Positions 32,574 to 43,025 of a stretch of 64,000 nucleotides of DNA are shown in pieces (position 1 is the first letter of the stretch; each line of letters starts with the position of its first letter). The stretch covers positions 22,370 through 86,369 of the forward strand of contig CAJTJG010000015.1 of NCBI GenBank assembly GCA_910576785.1, read 5' to 3'. Below the pieces are notes generated by a model, which was given only the letters and a program-made list of their open reading frames with translations, searched no databases and was not told where the DNA came from. The translations under genes and the position numbers were made by a program. Origin of the DNA: an uncultured Duncaniella sp. (GTDB lineage: Bacteria > Bacteroidota > Bacteroidia > Bacteroidales > Muribaculaceae).

Positions 32574-34010
32574 TCAATCCCAGTCGTCGGTGCGGAATGG
32601 GATGAGCGGGAGATAGTTGCCGGCATAGACTGTGCCGGGCTGGAAGTCGCGGAAACAGTATCTCACGGCTACGGGTGTGGGGACTTCCTTGCTCGAGAGC
32701 ACCATCTCGTTTGTCTGCCAGTGGAAACTTACGGAGTCGGCGGGATGGAACACGCGGTCCTCGCCGGCGAGTTCAAAACCACGTATGTCATAGTTTCGGC
32801 ATATGCCGTAGTTGGGCGAGTCGATGGCCACCCATGCCTTGTCTCCCTCGAAACGGTGGCTCTTGTAGCGGGGGCTGCCGGCGAGAAACTGCCACTTGCC
32901 GTAGGTCTTGTTGAGAGCGAGGTCGGCCAGGCGCTTGCCCACAGCCTCCTTGTTGGCAGGATGGATGTTGAAGCGTTCGAACGGCTCCACGAGATCGTTG
33001 ATGCATATCATGTCGGCGTTGGGTATCATGCCCACGCTTTTCCACTGCTGTTCGCGCAGGTAGGGGCTCTTGCCATCCTCCTCGGACGAGTCGTAGTCGT
33101 AGGGGGCGATCTCCACGGCGTAGAATGGTATGTCGCCTCGGCCTATCTCGTCGCGCCAATGTCCCACCATGGTGGCGAGGCGGTCGGCATAGGTGGGGTA
33201 TGTGCTGACGTTGGAGCATCCCTGATACCAGATGATGCCGTCGTAGGCATAGTCTTTGATGGGGTTGAACATGGCGTTGTACATCACCATGGGGCGTAGA
33301 TAGTGGACGGTCTTCTCAATGTCGGCGGGATCGAGCGATACGTCGGGATATTTTTCCAGAATCTCGCGCGGAAGCCAGCTCTCTACCTTGGCGCCACCGT
33401 GGGCGGCGCTCACTATGCCCACGGGCATGTCGAGCACTTTGGACAGTCTGTCGGCATAATGCCATGCCACGGCGCTGTAGTCGGGGGCGGTTGCGGGCGA
33501 CGGTACGGTCCATGTGGAAGGAACGGTGTCGACCGTGGTGAGGCTCTGCGACAGGGGCACGGTGAAGAAGCGTATGCGCCCGGCTTTGTCGGCAGCGGAG
33601 GCTATCTCGTCGTATCCGTCGAGCACGCAGCATCCACCGAAGCCTTTGAGGGGCATCTCCATGTTGGACTGGCCCGAGGCAAGCCATACCTGACCGATGA
33701 GGACATCGGTGATGGTGAGGGGGTCGCCGTCGGAGATGGTGATGGTGTGGGGCGTGTATGATCCCTGCGGAGTGCGTACGGCCACCGACCATTCGCCGGT
33801 GCGGTCGGTATGGGTGGTGTAGGGATGATTGTCCCACGAGGGGGTGACGGTGATCTTCGAGCCGGGATCGGCTGTGCCGTATATGCGTGCGTCGGTGTTC
33901 TGCGGGAGCACCATATGGTCGCTTATCAGTGACGAAGGTCTGACTTTGGCGCCGGTGGTGAGAGTGCCGAGTGCCAGTGCCGCGATGAGGGCAAGAGCAG
34001 GTGTTTTCAT
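32574..34010 (-). CDS. Sialate O-acetylesterase family protein (SASA domain)
   Basis: Exported SGNH-type esterase, 478 residues, signal peptide at 1-21. It probably removes acetyl groups from sialic acid or plant glycans in the periplasm. The nucleophile is Ser115 in ASGQSNMEMP; the acid/base pair is likely in the NDLVEPFERFNIHPANK segment, with Asp and His. The family's usual WYQGESN reads WYQGCSN here, so the oxyanion-side Glu is Cys. It lies 21 bases after the GH43 gene and likely shares its transcript, which points to acetylated plant hemicellulose as much as to sialic acid. Confidence 0.85.
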   Translation of the reverse strand: MKTPALALIAALALGTLTTGAKVRPSSLISDHMVLPQNTDARIYGTADPGSKITVTPSWDNHPYTTHTDRTGEWSVAVRTPQGSYTPHTITISDGDPLTITDVLIGQVWLASGQSNMEMPLKGFGGCCVLDGYDEIASAADKAGRIRFFTVPLSQSLTTVDTVPSTWTVPSPATAPDYSAVAWHYADRLSKVLDMPVGIVSAAHGGAKVESWLPREILEKYPDVSLDPADIEKTVHYLRPMVMYNAMFNPIKDYAYDGIIWYQGCSNVSTYPTYADRLATMVGHWRDEIGRGDIPFYAVEIAPYDYDSSEEDGKSPYLREQQWKSVGMIPNADMICINDLVEPFERFNIHPANKEAVGKRLADLALNKTYGKWQFLAGSPRYKSHRFEGDKAWVAIDSPNYGICRNYDIRGFELAGEDRVFHPADSVSFHWQTNEMVLSSKEVPTPVAVRYCFRDFQPGTVYAGNYLPLIPFRTDDWD

Positions 34011-34031
34011 CGGTATAATCTGTGATTTATG

Positions 34032-35606
<1,575 letters not shown>

Positions 35607-35629
35607 TTAATATTAGTGTGTTTCGTTTG

Positions 35630-35660
35630 CAAAAATAATTATTTGTATTGTAAAAGCCAA
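35630..35660 (-). promoter_or_regulatory. GH43 promoter
   Basis: Minus strand: TTG (complement of 35658-35660), 20 bases, TATTTTTG (complement of 35630-35637); the ATG follows 32 bases later. Confidence 0.6.
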
Positions 35661-35676
35661 TATTTTTTTAAGTATC

Positions 35677-37467
35677 TTATAACGAAACAAAAAATTTCCC
35701 AAGCAACATTTTTTCGGCGAGCTCCCATCGGCGGGTTATGGAGTCGGTGTCGATGCCGGTGGGCCGTGGAGTGCCATCGGGTGTGACAGCACCCTGTGGC
35801 GGAGTGGTGGAGAGGAGGCTTGCGCCGAGCCCACGGTAGGGCATGGCGGTCTGGGGAAGCACATAGCTGTCCGCACCCATCACATCGAGGATGGTCGGGA
35901 ATACATCTATCTGGCCCATCGGCTCGTGTCGGATGAGGGATATGCCGCTGTTGAGTATGATCATCGGCACGCAGTCGGTGCGCATGTGCTCAGGGAGGTA
36001 GGTGCTGATGGCTGCATGGTCGCCGATGATGACTATAACGGTGTCGTCGTACAGGCCGTCGGCTTTCAGCCGGTCTAGCAGCCGGCGGAGGTTGTTGTCG
36101 AAGCATCTCGTGGCCTCGATATAGTTGCGGCTGCGGGTGTCAAGCGCCGCCACCGATGGGTCATCGCCGTCAAGCATGGGACTGACTGACGGACTGTCAT
36201 AGGGAGAATGCATGGACAGTGTGGTGATCTCGAGCATGAATGGCCGCGGGAGTGAGGGGAGGATTTTTATGACATTGTCCAGCAGATGGGTGTCGGCATC
36301 CAGGGTTTTCTGTCCATCCTTAAGTCCGAGATTGTAGTAGAGACGGCGATATCCATAGGCTCGCGATGTGGCGCTGTGGTTGTAGAAGGATCTGTCCTCA
36401 CATATTGCCTCGGCGGCAAAATGACCTTTAAGAGCTTTGGCGAGCGATGGCATGTCGCCTGTGAAGAGGCTTTGTCCTGACGGCCGTTTCACCAATGGGT
36501 AGAGACCGGTGTTGTAGGTCATCTGCCCGTCGGCCGACATTGACGAGCTTGTCTGTGTGACTATCCTGTCGGCGAATATCACTGCGGAGTCCTCCTCGAT
36601 CAGGGAGTGGATGGTGGGGCATGCCCCGATGGAGCGGGGCACATCGAGCAGGGTGGAGTTGAATGACTCTACGATGAGCAGAATGAGATTCTTCCCTCGG
36701 TTGGCTTTCACAGCCTCACTGTAGCGTGGGTCCAACTGTCTGCCTGATCCGTCGAGCATGGATTTTATCTCCCGCGTCTCGCTGTCGGAGAGTACGGTCA
36801 TGTCCGGGAGGAGTTCCCACAGCATATGTCCGAAAAGCAGGAGCGAGGATCCGTGTCCCCATAGGTAGGATTTGTACTGAGGATGATTGAAGCGTGCCAG
36901 TGTCTGCTGCGCGGCGTCGCCTATGCTTGCCTTAGGGGCGAACATGGCATTGTACTCGCGGTCGTGGTGCACGGCCATGGCATATATGGCGGGCGGGATG
37001 AGCGCCATGACCATGGATGCCATGACACGGATGCGTGTGGTGTAGCGGTGTGACAGTATCTCCTTGCGCAGCCTCACATAGGGGATGATGAGCAGCAGCG
37101 GGAGGATGAGGGCGAGAGTGTCATACCATTTGAACTGTGCCGTCACACTGTCGATGACCATGCTGTCACCGAGATTGGCGAATGTGACGGACGAGAGGTG
37201 GTAGAAGTCGCCGAATATCCTCAGATATATCTGATTGGAGAACAGAAATATTGTCATTGCCACGACCGGGAGCCACAGGGTTCTCCGCCATGCCGGCGGG
37301 AGTATGAAAAATGGCATTGTGAAGAATGCCGCAGACATCAGTGCGTTGGTGACAGGTATTCTGAACGACTCGGTCCAGAATGGCATCTGTGTGGGAAATG
37401 TCTGTAGAAAGAATGTCAGGCAGAGCAGTATTGAGAACTGTGTGGCTCCGGAGGGGCGGCGTGTCAT
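35677..37467 (-). CDS. LTA synthase-like membrane sulfatase family protein
   Basis: A 596-residue membrane protein with about five N-terminal helices and a periplasmic alkaline-phosphatase-superfamily domain (about 250-540). Metal-site segments NLILLIVESFNST, STLSMHSPYD and VIIGDHAA are those of the LtaS/OpgB group, so phospho-group transfer (for example phosphoglycerol or phosphoethanolamine) is more likely than sulfate-ester cleavage. Gram-negative Bacteroidetes have no lipoteichoic acid; the acceptor is unknown. It starts three bases after the GH31 gene and is co-transcribed with it. A second such protein is at 43026-45017. Confidence 0.85.
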   Translation of the reverse strand: MTRRPSGATQFSILLCLTFFLQTFPTQMPFWTESFRIPVTNALMSAAFFTMPFFILPPAWRRTLWLPVVAMTIFLFSNQIYLRIFGDFYHLSSVTFANLGDSMVIDSVTAQFKWYDTLALILPLLLIIPYVRLRKEILSHRYTTRIRVMASMVMALIPPAIYAMAVHHDREYNAMFAPKASIGDAAQQTLARFNHPQYKSYLWGHGSSLLLFGHMLWELLPDMTVLSDSETREIKSMLDGSGRQLDPRYSEAVKANRGKNLILLIVESFNSTLLDVPRSIGACPTIHSLIEEDSAVIFADRIVTQTSSSMSADGQMTYNTGLYPLVKRPSGQSLFTGDMPSLAKALKGHFAAEAICEDRSFYNHSATSRAYGYRRLYYNLGLKDGQKTLDADTHLLDNVIKILPSLPRPFMLEITTLSMHSPYDSPSVSPMLDGDDPSVAALDTRSRNYIEATRCFDNNLRRLLDRLKADGLYDDTVIVIIGDHAAISTYLPEHMRTDCVPMIILNSGISLIRHEPMGQIDVFPTILDVMGADSYVLPQTAMPYRGLGASLLSTTPPQGAVTPDGTPRPTGIDTDSITRRWELAEKMLLGKFFVSL

Positions 37468-37470
37468 GTG

Positions 37471-39816
37471 TTATCTGATCTTTATGTCGAGTGGTTTTGC
37501 GGTGTCCCAGTCCGCATTGACGGTGAGGGTGGAGGTGTCCTTGTCGTATGAGTAGCGGGCTTTGCGACCGTCCACGGTGACTTCGCCGGGCTTGCCGTCG
37601 AGGAGATGGATGACGAATTTCATCTCCTTGCGGGAAGTGGCTCCGGGATATGTGCCCTCGCTCTCGGCCTTGATGTCGATACCTTCCATTGTGGCTGTGC
37701 CGGTGAGGCGGACTATAGAGTATTCACCCTTGGCAAGTGATGATGTGGAGGCGGGATTGTCCTCGTAGATCATGCCGTCGGATGTGCCGAGGTAGGGGTA
37801 GTAATTGACGGTGTAACGGTCAGTGCGGTAGTCGCCGGTGTTGTCCATGCGGTAGTCGGCCTGTGGAATGAAGGATCCGGCGCGGACAAACAGCGGGAGT
37901 ACATCGAGCGGTGCATCGTAGTTCACCGTGTCACCACCGTGGTAGAATTTCGTGGGGTGATTGTAGTCCACCCACAGCCCTTTGGGGAAAACTATGGTGC
38001 GCGATTTGGCGCCCTGCTCGAGCACCGGGGCAACGAGCACGTCGCGCCCCCACAGATATTCGTCAGTGATATCGTCGAGCTCCTTGCCACCGCTGTAGTA
38101 GTTGAGCGGCCTGACGAGCGGCGCACCGGTGGCTGCATTCTCGTAGGCGAGTGTGTAGTTGTAGGGGAGCCAGCGGTAGCGTTCCTTTATCAGCGGCAGG
38201 ATTATGTCCTCATGATCGGGGTACTTGTAAGGCTCGGCGGTATCCTGGGCATGGGTGCGGAGCACGGGCGAGAATGTGCCGAGCTGCAACCAGCGCACGT
38301 AGAGTTCGGGGTCGTAGGGGTGCTCCTTGTCGATGGCGAATCCGCCGACATCGTGGCTCATGTAGCCGAGTCCGGAGAGCCCGGAATTGAGCATGATTGT
38401 GATCTGCGGTTTGAGTCCTCCCCACGAGCGGGACACGTCCGTGGACCATGGGAAGACGCTGTAGCGCTGCAGGCCGGTGGTGCCTCCGCGCATGAGGGTC
38501 ATGAGTCTGGTGTCGGGAAATTCCTCTTTGTAGAGATCATATATGATCGAGCTCCAGTCATTGCCGTAGAGGTTGTGATATTCGCGTGTGGAGAGTCCGT
38601 TGGCATGCACACCCCCCTCGGGGTGTACTTCGGGTTCGCCGAGGTCGCCCCACCATCCGCCGGCGCCGTCGAGGGTGAGCGTGCGATAGCGCTCGCGCAG
38701 CCATTGGCGAGTGGCGGGATTGGACACGTCGAACATGCCGCCTTTACCTACCCATATGGTAACAGGGAGGGTCTTGCCGGTGGAGTCGTTGAGCATGAGA
38801 CGGCCGGCATCAAGCTCGTTGAAGTTGTCGAGTCCGCGGCCGTTGCGGAGTATGTAAGGTTGTGATATGGTCACGGTGTTCACCCCTTTCCGCTTGAGGT
38901 CAGCGAGCATTTTCCTGTGGTCGGGCCATTGGGACTGCTCCCATGAGAGTGATCCCATGTCCTCCTCCTTGCCGTACCAGTATAGGTCGAGCACGATGCC
39001 GTCCAGAGGGTAGCCTGCTCGTTTGAGGGTGTCCACCACTCCGGTGGTCTCGGCCTGTGTGCGGTAGCCGTATTTGGAGGTGATGTATCCGAGCGACCAT
39101 AACGGTGGAAGATCCTGCCGGCCGGTCAGGCGTGTCAGTTCGGAGGTAAGCGCCGACAAAGATCCGGTGGAATTGACAAAGTAATATGAAATGGGAGTAG
39201 CCGACTCGGTGGTGTAGACAATGGGATCGGCCATTACCATCTCGGCGGCGGCATAGTCGTCGAACACAATCGCGTAGCCCGACGAGGCGAGGAAGAGTGG
39301 CATGGTGATGTTCATCTGACTTATGCGCGGGTCGCCCGCGGTGTAGCCGTAGTTCTGCCTGTTGTACATCACGAGAGTGTCGCCATCGAGGTTGTAGCTA
39401 TGGCCGCGCTCGCCGGCGCCGTAGAAGTGCCCGCCACCTATGGTGTGCAGACTGATGGACTGCTTGCCTCCGGCCTGTGTGCGGACGCCTGTATCGCTGA
39501 CGGCGCGGCTACCTCCGGCGTTGATGTCGACGGCACCTGTTGCGGCGTCGATCCTTACGGTCACGCCTGTGGAGGTGGTCATGGTGGTTATGTCGCCAAT
39601 GCGGCTCACGGCACACTCGGGGTCGGAAGGCCGTAGCACGTCAAGGTGAGAGGGGCGTGTGGAGGTATAGCCCGCCGGGGTGTTGCTCACACGGACTATG
39701 TTGTCAGTGTAGGGGGTCACAGTGACTGTGCGCCCCTGTGGAGTGGTGACGGTCACAGTCTCACCGAAGGCCTGTGCCGACATAGCGATGGAAAGAAGTA
39801 CGTATGATATTCTCAT
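37471..39816 (-). CDS. Glycoside hydrolase family 31 (alpha-glucosidase/alpha-xylosidase type)
   Basis: Exported GH31 enzyme, 781 residues, with signal peptide, N-terminal beta-sandwich, (beta/alpha)8 catalytic domain (about 230-590) and C-terminal beta domains. The nucleophile is expected at Asp391 in WWGDLGEPE and the acid/base Asp in WSTDVSRSWGGLKPQI. The GDLGEPE variant instead of DMNEP is frequent in Bacteroidetes members. Substrate could be alpha-glucan, xyloglucan oligomers or host N-glycan; sequence alone does not decide. First gene of a two-gene operon with the membrane sulfatase-like protein. Confidence 0.9.
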   Translation of the reverse strand: MRISYVLLSIAMSAQAFGETVTVTTPQGRTVTVTPYTDNIVRVSNTPAGYTSTRPSHLDVLRPSDPECAVSRIGDITTMTTSTGVTVRIDAATGAVDINAGGSRAVSDTGVRTQAGGKQSISLHTIGGGHFYGAGERGHSYNLDGDTLVMYNRQNYGYTAGDPRISQMNITMPLFLASSGYAIVFDDYAAAEMVMADPIVYTTESATPISYYFVNSTGSLSALTSELTRLTGRQDLPPLWSLGYITSKYGYRTQAETTGVVDTLKRAGYPLDGIVLDLYWYGKEEDMGSLSWEQSQWPDHRKMLADLKRKGVNTVTISQPYILRNGRGLDNFNELDAGRLMLNDSTGKTLPVTIWVGKGGMFDVSNPATRQWLRERYRTLTLDGAGGWWGDLGEPEVHPEGGVHANGLSTREYHNLYGNDWSSIIYDLYKEEFPDTRLMTLMRGGTTGLQRYSVFPWSTDVSRSWGGLKPQITIMLNSGLSGLGYMSHDVGGFAIDKEHPYDPELYVRWLQLGTFSPVLRTHAQDTAEPYKYPDHEDIILPLIKERYRWLPYNYTLAYENAATGAPLVRPLNYYSGGKELDDITDEYLWGRDVLVAPVLEQGAKSRTIVFPKGLWVDYNHPTKFYHGGDTVNYDAPLDVLPLFVRAGSFIPQADYRMDNTGDYRTDRYTVNYYPYLGTSDGMIYEDNPASTSSLAKGEYSIVRLTGTATMEGIDIKAESEGTYPGATSRKEMKFVIHLLDGKPGEVTVDGRKARYSYDKDTSTLTVNADWDTAKPLDIKIR

Positions 39817-39870
39817 GGATTGAATATTGGGGATATATCGTGTATATATTCGTATATATAATTATATGTG

Positions 39871-39902
39871 CAAATATACGATTTACTGAATAATATCGCA
39901 AA
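39871..39902 (-). promoter_or_regulatory. GH31 promoter
   Basis: Minus strand: TTTG (complement of 39899-39902), exactly 20 bases, TATATTTG (complement of 39871-39878). The -33 TTTG is the end of the U-tract of the terminator just upstream. Confidence 0.7.
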
Positions 39903-39937
39903 AAAATAGTTCCTCCGGCTGAATTGCCGGAGGAACT
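39900..39937 (-). terminator. Intrinsic terminator of the PPi-phosphofructokinase gene
   Basis: Perfect 12-bp GC-rich stem (39908-39919 with 39926-39937), six-base loop, and a run of seven U two bases after the stem on the minus strand. It lies about 70 bases after the stop codon at 40008. Confidence 0.9.
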
Positions 39938-40007
39938 GCAAGCTGTGTTGAAGATATGTTAAACACACGTGGATGGGTCGTGACGACCCTTCACGGATCT
40001 CTTTGGA

Positions 40008-41663
40008 TCAATATTTGCGGCGCTTCTGCTCGTATACGAGAGTGAGCGAGGGCTGGTCGCACACCTCAACCGGGCCGAAGTACTGGATGGGGCCGGGATA
40101 GGTGTAGCATGTGCCTACTTTCCATGCGTCGCGCTCCTTGGCGAACTTGAGGAAGGGTGCGCCGTCGAGCTCCACGAGAGCCTTGCGGATCACGGGCTTC
40201 ATCTCGCCGTGGCGACGCTCCATGTTCATCATCATGGTGATGGGTATACCGCCGGCCACCCAGTTGATGGGGGCGAAGGTGAGGTTGCGGAGGCTCGACA
40301 TATAGCCGGTCACACCTGCGGCGATGAGCTGAGCGGCGGTATAGCCGAGACCATAGCAGTAGTTGGCGTCGAAGTTGGAGGGATCGGCGCAACGACCCTC
40401 ATAGCCGAAGAAGTGGTGCATGGTGGCATACTTGCCATTGTAGCGTCCCTCGGCGGCGAGCTCCTCGAGGCGCTTGCCTACCATCTCGGAGAGGAGCTTC
40501 TCGGTCTCGATGAGCGATACCTGCACGTTGCCGTGGGGGTCGCGGTCGAGAGTGAGCTGACGTGCCACGCCGGAGGGGAGCGACTCGTAGGTGGCGGCGT
40601 TGGCGGCGCTGAGGTTGGCTATCACCCATGCGCGCTGACCCTCGGGCTCGACGGCTGCAAACTCGGCTGCCTTGGCGGCAAGGAGGTCGTTGAGCTCGGC
40701 GATGAGCGCCTTGACAGCGGGAATGAACTCGATGAGACCCTCGGGGATGAGAACCACACCGTAGTTGAGACCCTCGGCGGCGCGGGCCACGACGGCGTCG
40801 GCGATCTCGTCGACAACCTGGGCGAGAGTCATGTTCTTGGCCTCAACCTCCTCGGAGATGATGCAGATGTTGGGCTGGCATTTGAGAGCGCACTCAAGGG
40901 CGATGTGCGATGCAGAACGACCCATGAGTTTGATGAAGTGCCAGTATTTCTTGGCCGAGTTGCAGTCGCGCTGTATGTTGCCGATCACCTCGGAGTATAC
41001 CTTTGTGGCGGTGTCGAAACCGAAAGAGGTCTCGATGACGTTGTTCTTGAGGTCACCGTCGATGGTCTTGGGCACACCGATCACCTGCACGCCGGCGCCG
41101 ATGGCCTTGTAGTATTCGGCGAGGATGGCGGCGTTGGTGTTGGAGTCATCGCCACCGATTATCACGAGAGCTTTGATGTCGAGCTCGCGGAGTATCTCGA
41201 GACCCTTGTCGAACTGCTCCTTTGTCTCGAGCTTGGTGCGGCCTGAGCCGATGATGTCGAAACCGCCGGTGTTGCGGTATTCGTCGATGATATCGGCAGT
41301 GAGTTCTTTATATTTGTGGTCGACGAGACCGCCGGGGCCCATGAGGAAGCCATAGAGGCGGCTGTCGCGGTTGATGCTTTTGATGCCGTCGAAAAGACCG
41401 CTGATGACGTTGTGTCCGCCGGGAGCCTGGCCACCGGAGAGAATCACGCCTACGTTGATGGGCTTGGCGTCTTCAGAGGGGGTTGCTTTCTCGAATACTA
41501 TTTCAGGAAGACCGTATGTGTTAGGGAAAAGTTTTTTGATCTCCTCCTGATCTCCGGCTGACTGGGTGGGCTGTCCCTCAACCACTTTCGCTCCACCGGT
41601 GAGGACTATGGGAAGCTGGGGACGGTAAGCCGCGCGGGCTATCTGCAACGCACTTTTTTTCAT
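40008..41663 (-). CDS. pfp: PPi-dependent 6-phosphofructokinase
   Basis: Cytoplasmic glycolytic enzyme that phosphorylates fructose 6-phosphate with pyrophosphate, reversibly. At 551 residues it is the long clade typical of Bacteroidetes and plants. GGDD at 170-173 has Asp where ATP-dependent enzymes have Gly, a mark of PPi use; PKTIDGD at 198-204 holds the catalytic Asp pair, and [11 protein letters not shown] follows. It is a single-gene unit with its own promoter (41698-41728) and terminator. It would take pentose-pathway fructose 6-phosphate from the arabinose operon into glycolysis. Confidence 0.95.
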   Translation of the reverse strand: MKKSALQIARAAYRPQLPIVLTGGAKVVEGQPTQSAGDQEEIKKLFPNTYGLPEIVFEKATPSEDAKPINVGVILSGGQAPGGHNVISGLFDGIKSINRDSRLYGFLMGPGGLVDHKYKELTADIIDEYRNTGGFDIIGSGRTKLETKEQFDKGLEILRELDIKALVIIGGDDSNTNAAILAEYYKAIGAGVQVIGVPKTIDGDLKNNVIETSFGFDTATKVYSEVIGNIQRDCNSAKKYWHFIKLMGRSASHIALECALKCQPNICIISEEVEAKNMTLAQVVDEIADAVVARAAEGLNYGVVLIPEGLIEFIPAVKALIAELNDLLAAKAAEFAAVEPEGQRAWVIANLSAANAATYESLPSGVARQLTLDRDPHGNVQVSLIETEKLLSEMVGKRLEELAAEGRYNGKYATMHHFFGYEGRCADPSNFDANYCYGLGYTAAQLIAAGVTGYMSSLRNLTFAPINWVAGGIPITMMMNMERRHGEMKPVIRKALVELDGAPFLKFAKERDAWKVGTCYTYPGPIQYFGPVEVCDQPSLTLVYEQKRRKY

Positions 41664-41697
41664 TTCTTATTGTATGGTGTTAAAGAAAAATTTTGCG

Positions 41698-41728
41698 CAA
41701 AGTTCGCAAAAAAAAATCATATTTTCAA
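41698..41728 (-). promoter_or_regulatory. PPi-phosphofructokinase promoter
   Basis: Minus strand: TTG (complement of 41726-41728), 20 bases, GAACTTTG (complement of 41698-41705; first base differs from TAnnTTTG). Confidence 0.5.
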
Positions 41729-41739
41729 CCTAATATGGC

Positions 41740-42170
41740 GAAAAATTAGAGTCAGGCAGATTAAAAAGAATCCTTATCATTATGAGATGTCATTTCTAAT
41801 GGGTCGATGAGGGTACGGGACGGTAAGATGTATGAAAAAGTATGGGAGTGTGAAAGGTTAAAATAAGAAAAATATTGTAAAATGAAGCAATGGCGTAATT
41901 TTAGCTAACTTTCATATTACCAATGATCACGGTGACTGGTATGGTCGCGGTTTTTTAACAGATGTTACCCGCCTATGGGATATGACTAAACAATAATTTG
42001 GTAAAAAATGAAGGATGAAGAGTGGTATGCATTGTGAAAATATGTGAAATATTGTATACAAAACGCCATAAATGGCCGATTCTTTAACATTCTGCACATT
42101 TCGTGCTAAAGGGTGTTAGATTCTATGAATAACTATTTACTTTAACATAATATGCCGTTTCTCAGATTGT
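41740..42170. other. AT-rich intergenic stretch, no gene seen
   Basis: Between the divergent pfp and NlpC/P60 genes lie 611 bases. Apart from the two promoters, about 430 AT-rich bases hold no ORF with a supported start, no tRNA and no strong hairpin. A regulatory or small-RNA role is possible but I see no direct sign. Confidence 0.5.
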
Positions 42171-42175
42171 TGCCG

Positions 42176-42207
42176 TTTGGTGGAGACGTGGCTTTTTAGT
42201 AATTTTG
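42176..42207 (+). promoter_or_regulatory. NlpC/P60 gene promoter
   Basis: TTTG at 42176-42179, exactly 20 bases, TAATTTTG at 42200-42207: a full consensus promoter. The leader to ATG 42275 is about 60 bases. Confidence 0.75.
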
Positions 42208-42274
42208 CACCGTCGGAACAAAAATGGTGTGCAAGAATCCATTAACGACATTTTAACAAAGACAATAAAACCGA

Positions 42275-42901
42275 ATGAAATCACTCAGATATATAGCATT
42301 GTTTTTCCTCATGGCTGTGGCCACTTCGGCGGCACCGGCCAATCTCACTCCCTACAAGCTTCCCGCCAGGCATGCGGCATCGTCGTATGACACGTCATGC
42401 GAACTCATAGCAAGCGCATGCGAGGCCATACGCGAGGCTTCCCCTTTTGCGGCTATGGCTCAGGCGGAGAATGAGAATGCAGCTGACTCTGAGGAGATTG
42501 ATAAGATAACACACTATGCGGCCAAGTTCCTCGGTACGCGCTACCGTCTCGGCGCCGCAGGTCCCCGTCAGTTTGACTGCTCAGGATTTGTGGGATATGT
42601 ATACCGCAATTTCGGCTACAACCTCCACCGCGATTCGCGCAGCCAGTACCGTCAGGGTGACGAGGTTGACAAGGATGATCTCCGCCCCGGCGACCTGCTC
42701 TTCTTCTCGAGCCGTTCGAGCGGCCGCGGCAGGGTAGGACACGTAGCTATGGTGGTCGATGTCAACAGCGACGGATCGTGCACATTCATCCATGCTTCCT
42801 CGTCGAAGAAGGGTGTGGTATACCAGCGGTTTCCCGACAACGGCTACTATTCGCGCAACTTTATCGGCGCGAAGCGTATAGTCGGCGCATCGAGGGTATG
42901 A
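42275..42901 (+). CDS. NlpC/P60 family cell-wall hydrolase
   Basis: Exported cysteine peptidase, 208 residues, that likely cuts the D-Glu to diamino acid bond in peptidoglycan stem peptides. Signal peptide at 1-20, a linker, then the NlpC/P60 domain (about 75-208) with Cys102 in FDCSGFVGYVY, His156 in GRVGHVAMVVD and His173 in FIHAS. No SH3 or LysM domain is present. Monocistronic: strong promoter upstream, intrinsic terminator 30 bases downstream. Confidence 0.92.
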   Translation: MKSLRYIALFFLMAVATSAAPANLTPYKLPARHAASSYDTSCELIASACEAIREASPFAAMAQAENENAADSEEIDKITHYAAKFLGTRYRLGAAGPRQFDCSGFVGYVYRNFGYNLHRDSRSQYRQGDEVDKDDLRPGDLLFFSSRSSGRGRVGHVAMVVDVNSDGSCTFIHASSSKKGVVYQRFPDNGYYSRNFIGAKRIVGASRV

Positions 42902-42930
42902 AATTAAATTTGAGAGAGTTTTGAACGATC

Positions 42931-42976
42931 AACCTCCCGTGGAGTCCGTCAGGACCGCACGGGAGGTTGTCTTTTT
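42931..42976 (+). terminator. Intrinsic terminator of the NlpC/P60 gene
   Basis: An 11-bp perfect stem (42931-42941 with 42958-42968), with a small inner stem in the loop, followed by TCTTTTT. The 3' arm also contains the TTG used as -33 by the next promoter. Confidence 0.88.
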
Positions 42977-42997
42977 GACGGGAATGGTGTAAATTTG
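42967..42997 (+). promoter_or_regulatory. Promoter of the second membrane sulfatase-like gene
   Basis: TTG at 42967-42969, 20 bases, TAAATTTG at 42990-42997, and ATG 28 bases later. It overlaps the upstream terminator. Confidence 0.6.
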
Positions 42998-43025
42998 CAC
43001 CCGAAAAAATCATCACATTCCGTAC

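Noticed and set aside
41740..42170. tRNA or small RNA in the largest AT-rich gap
   Set aside because: No cloverleaf, no T-loop motif and no strong hairpin were found.
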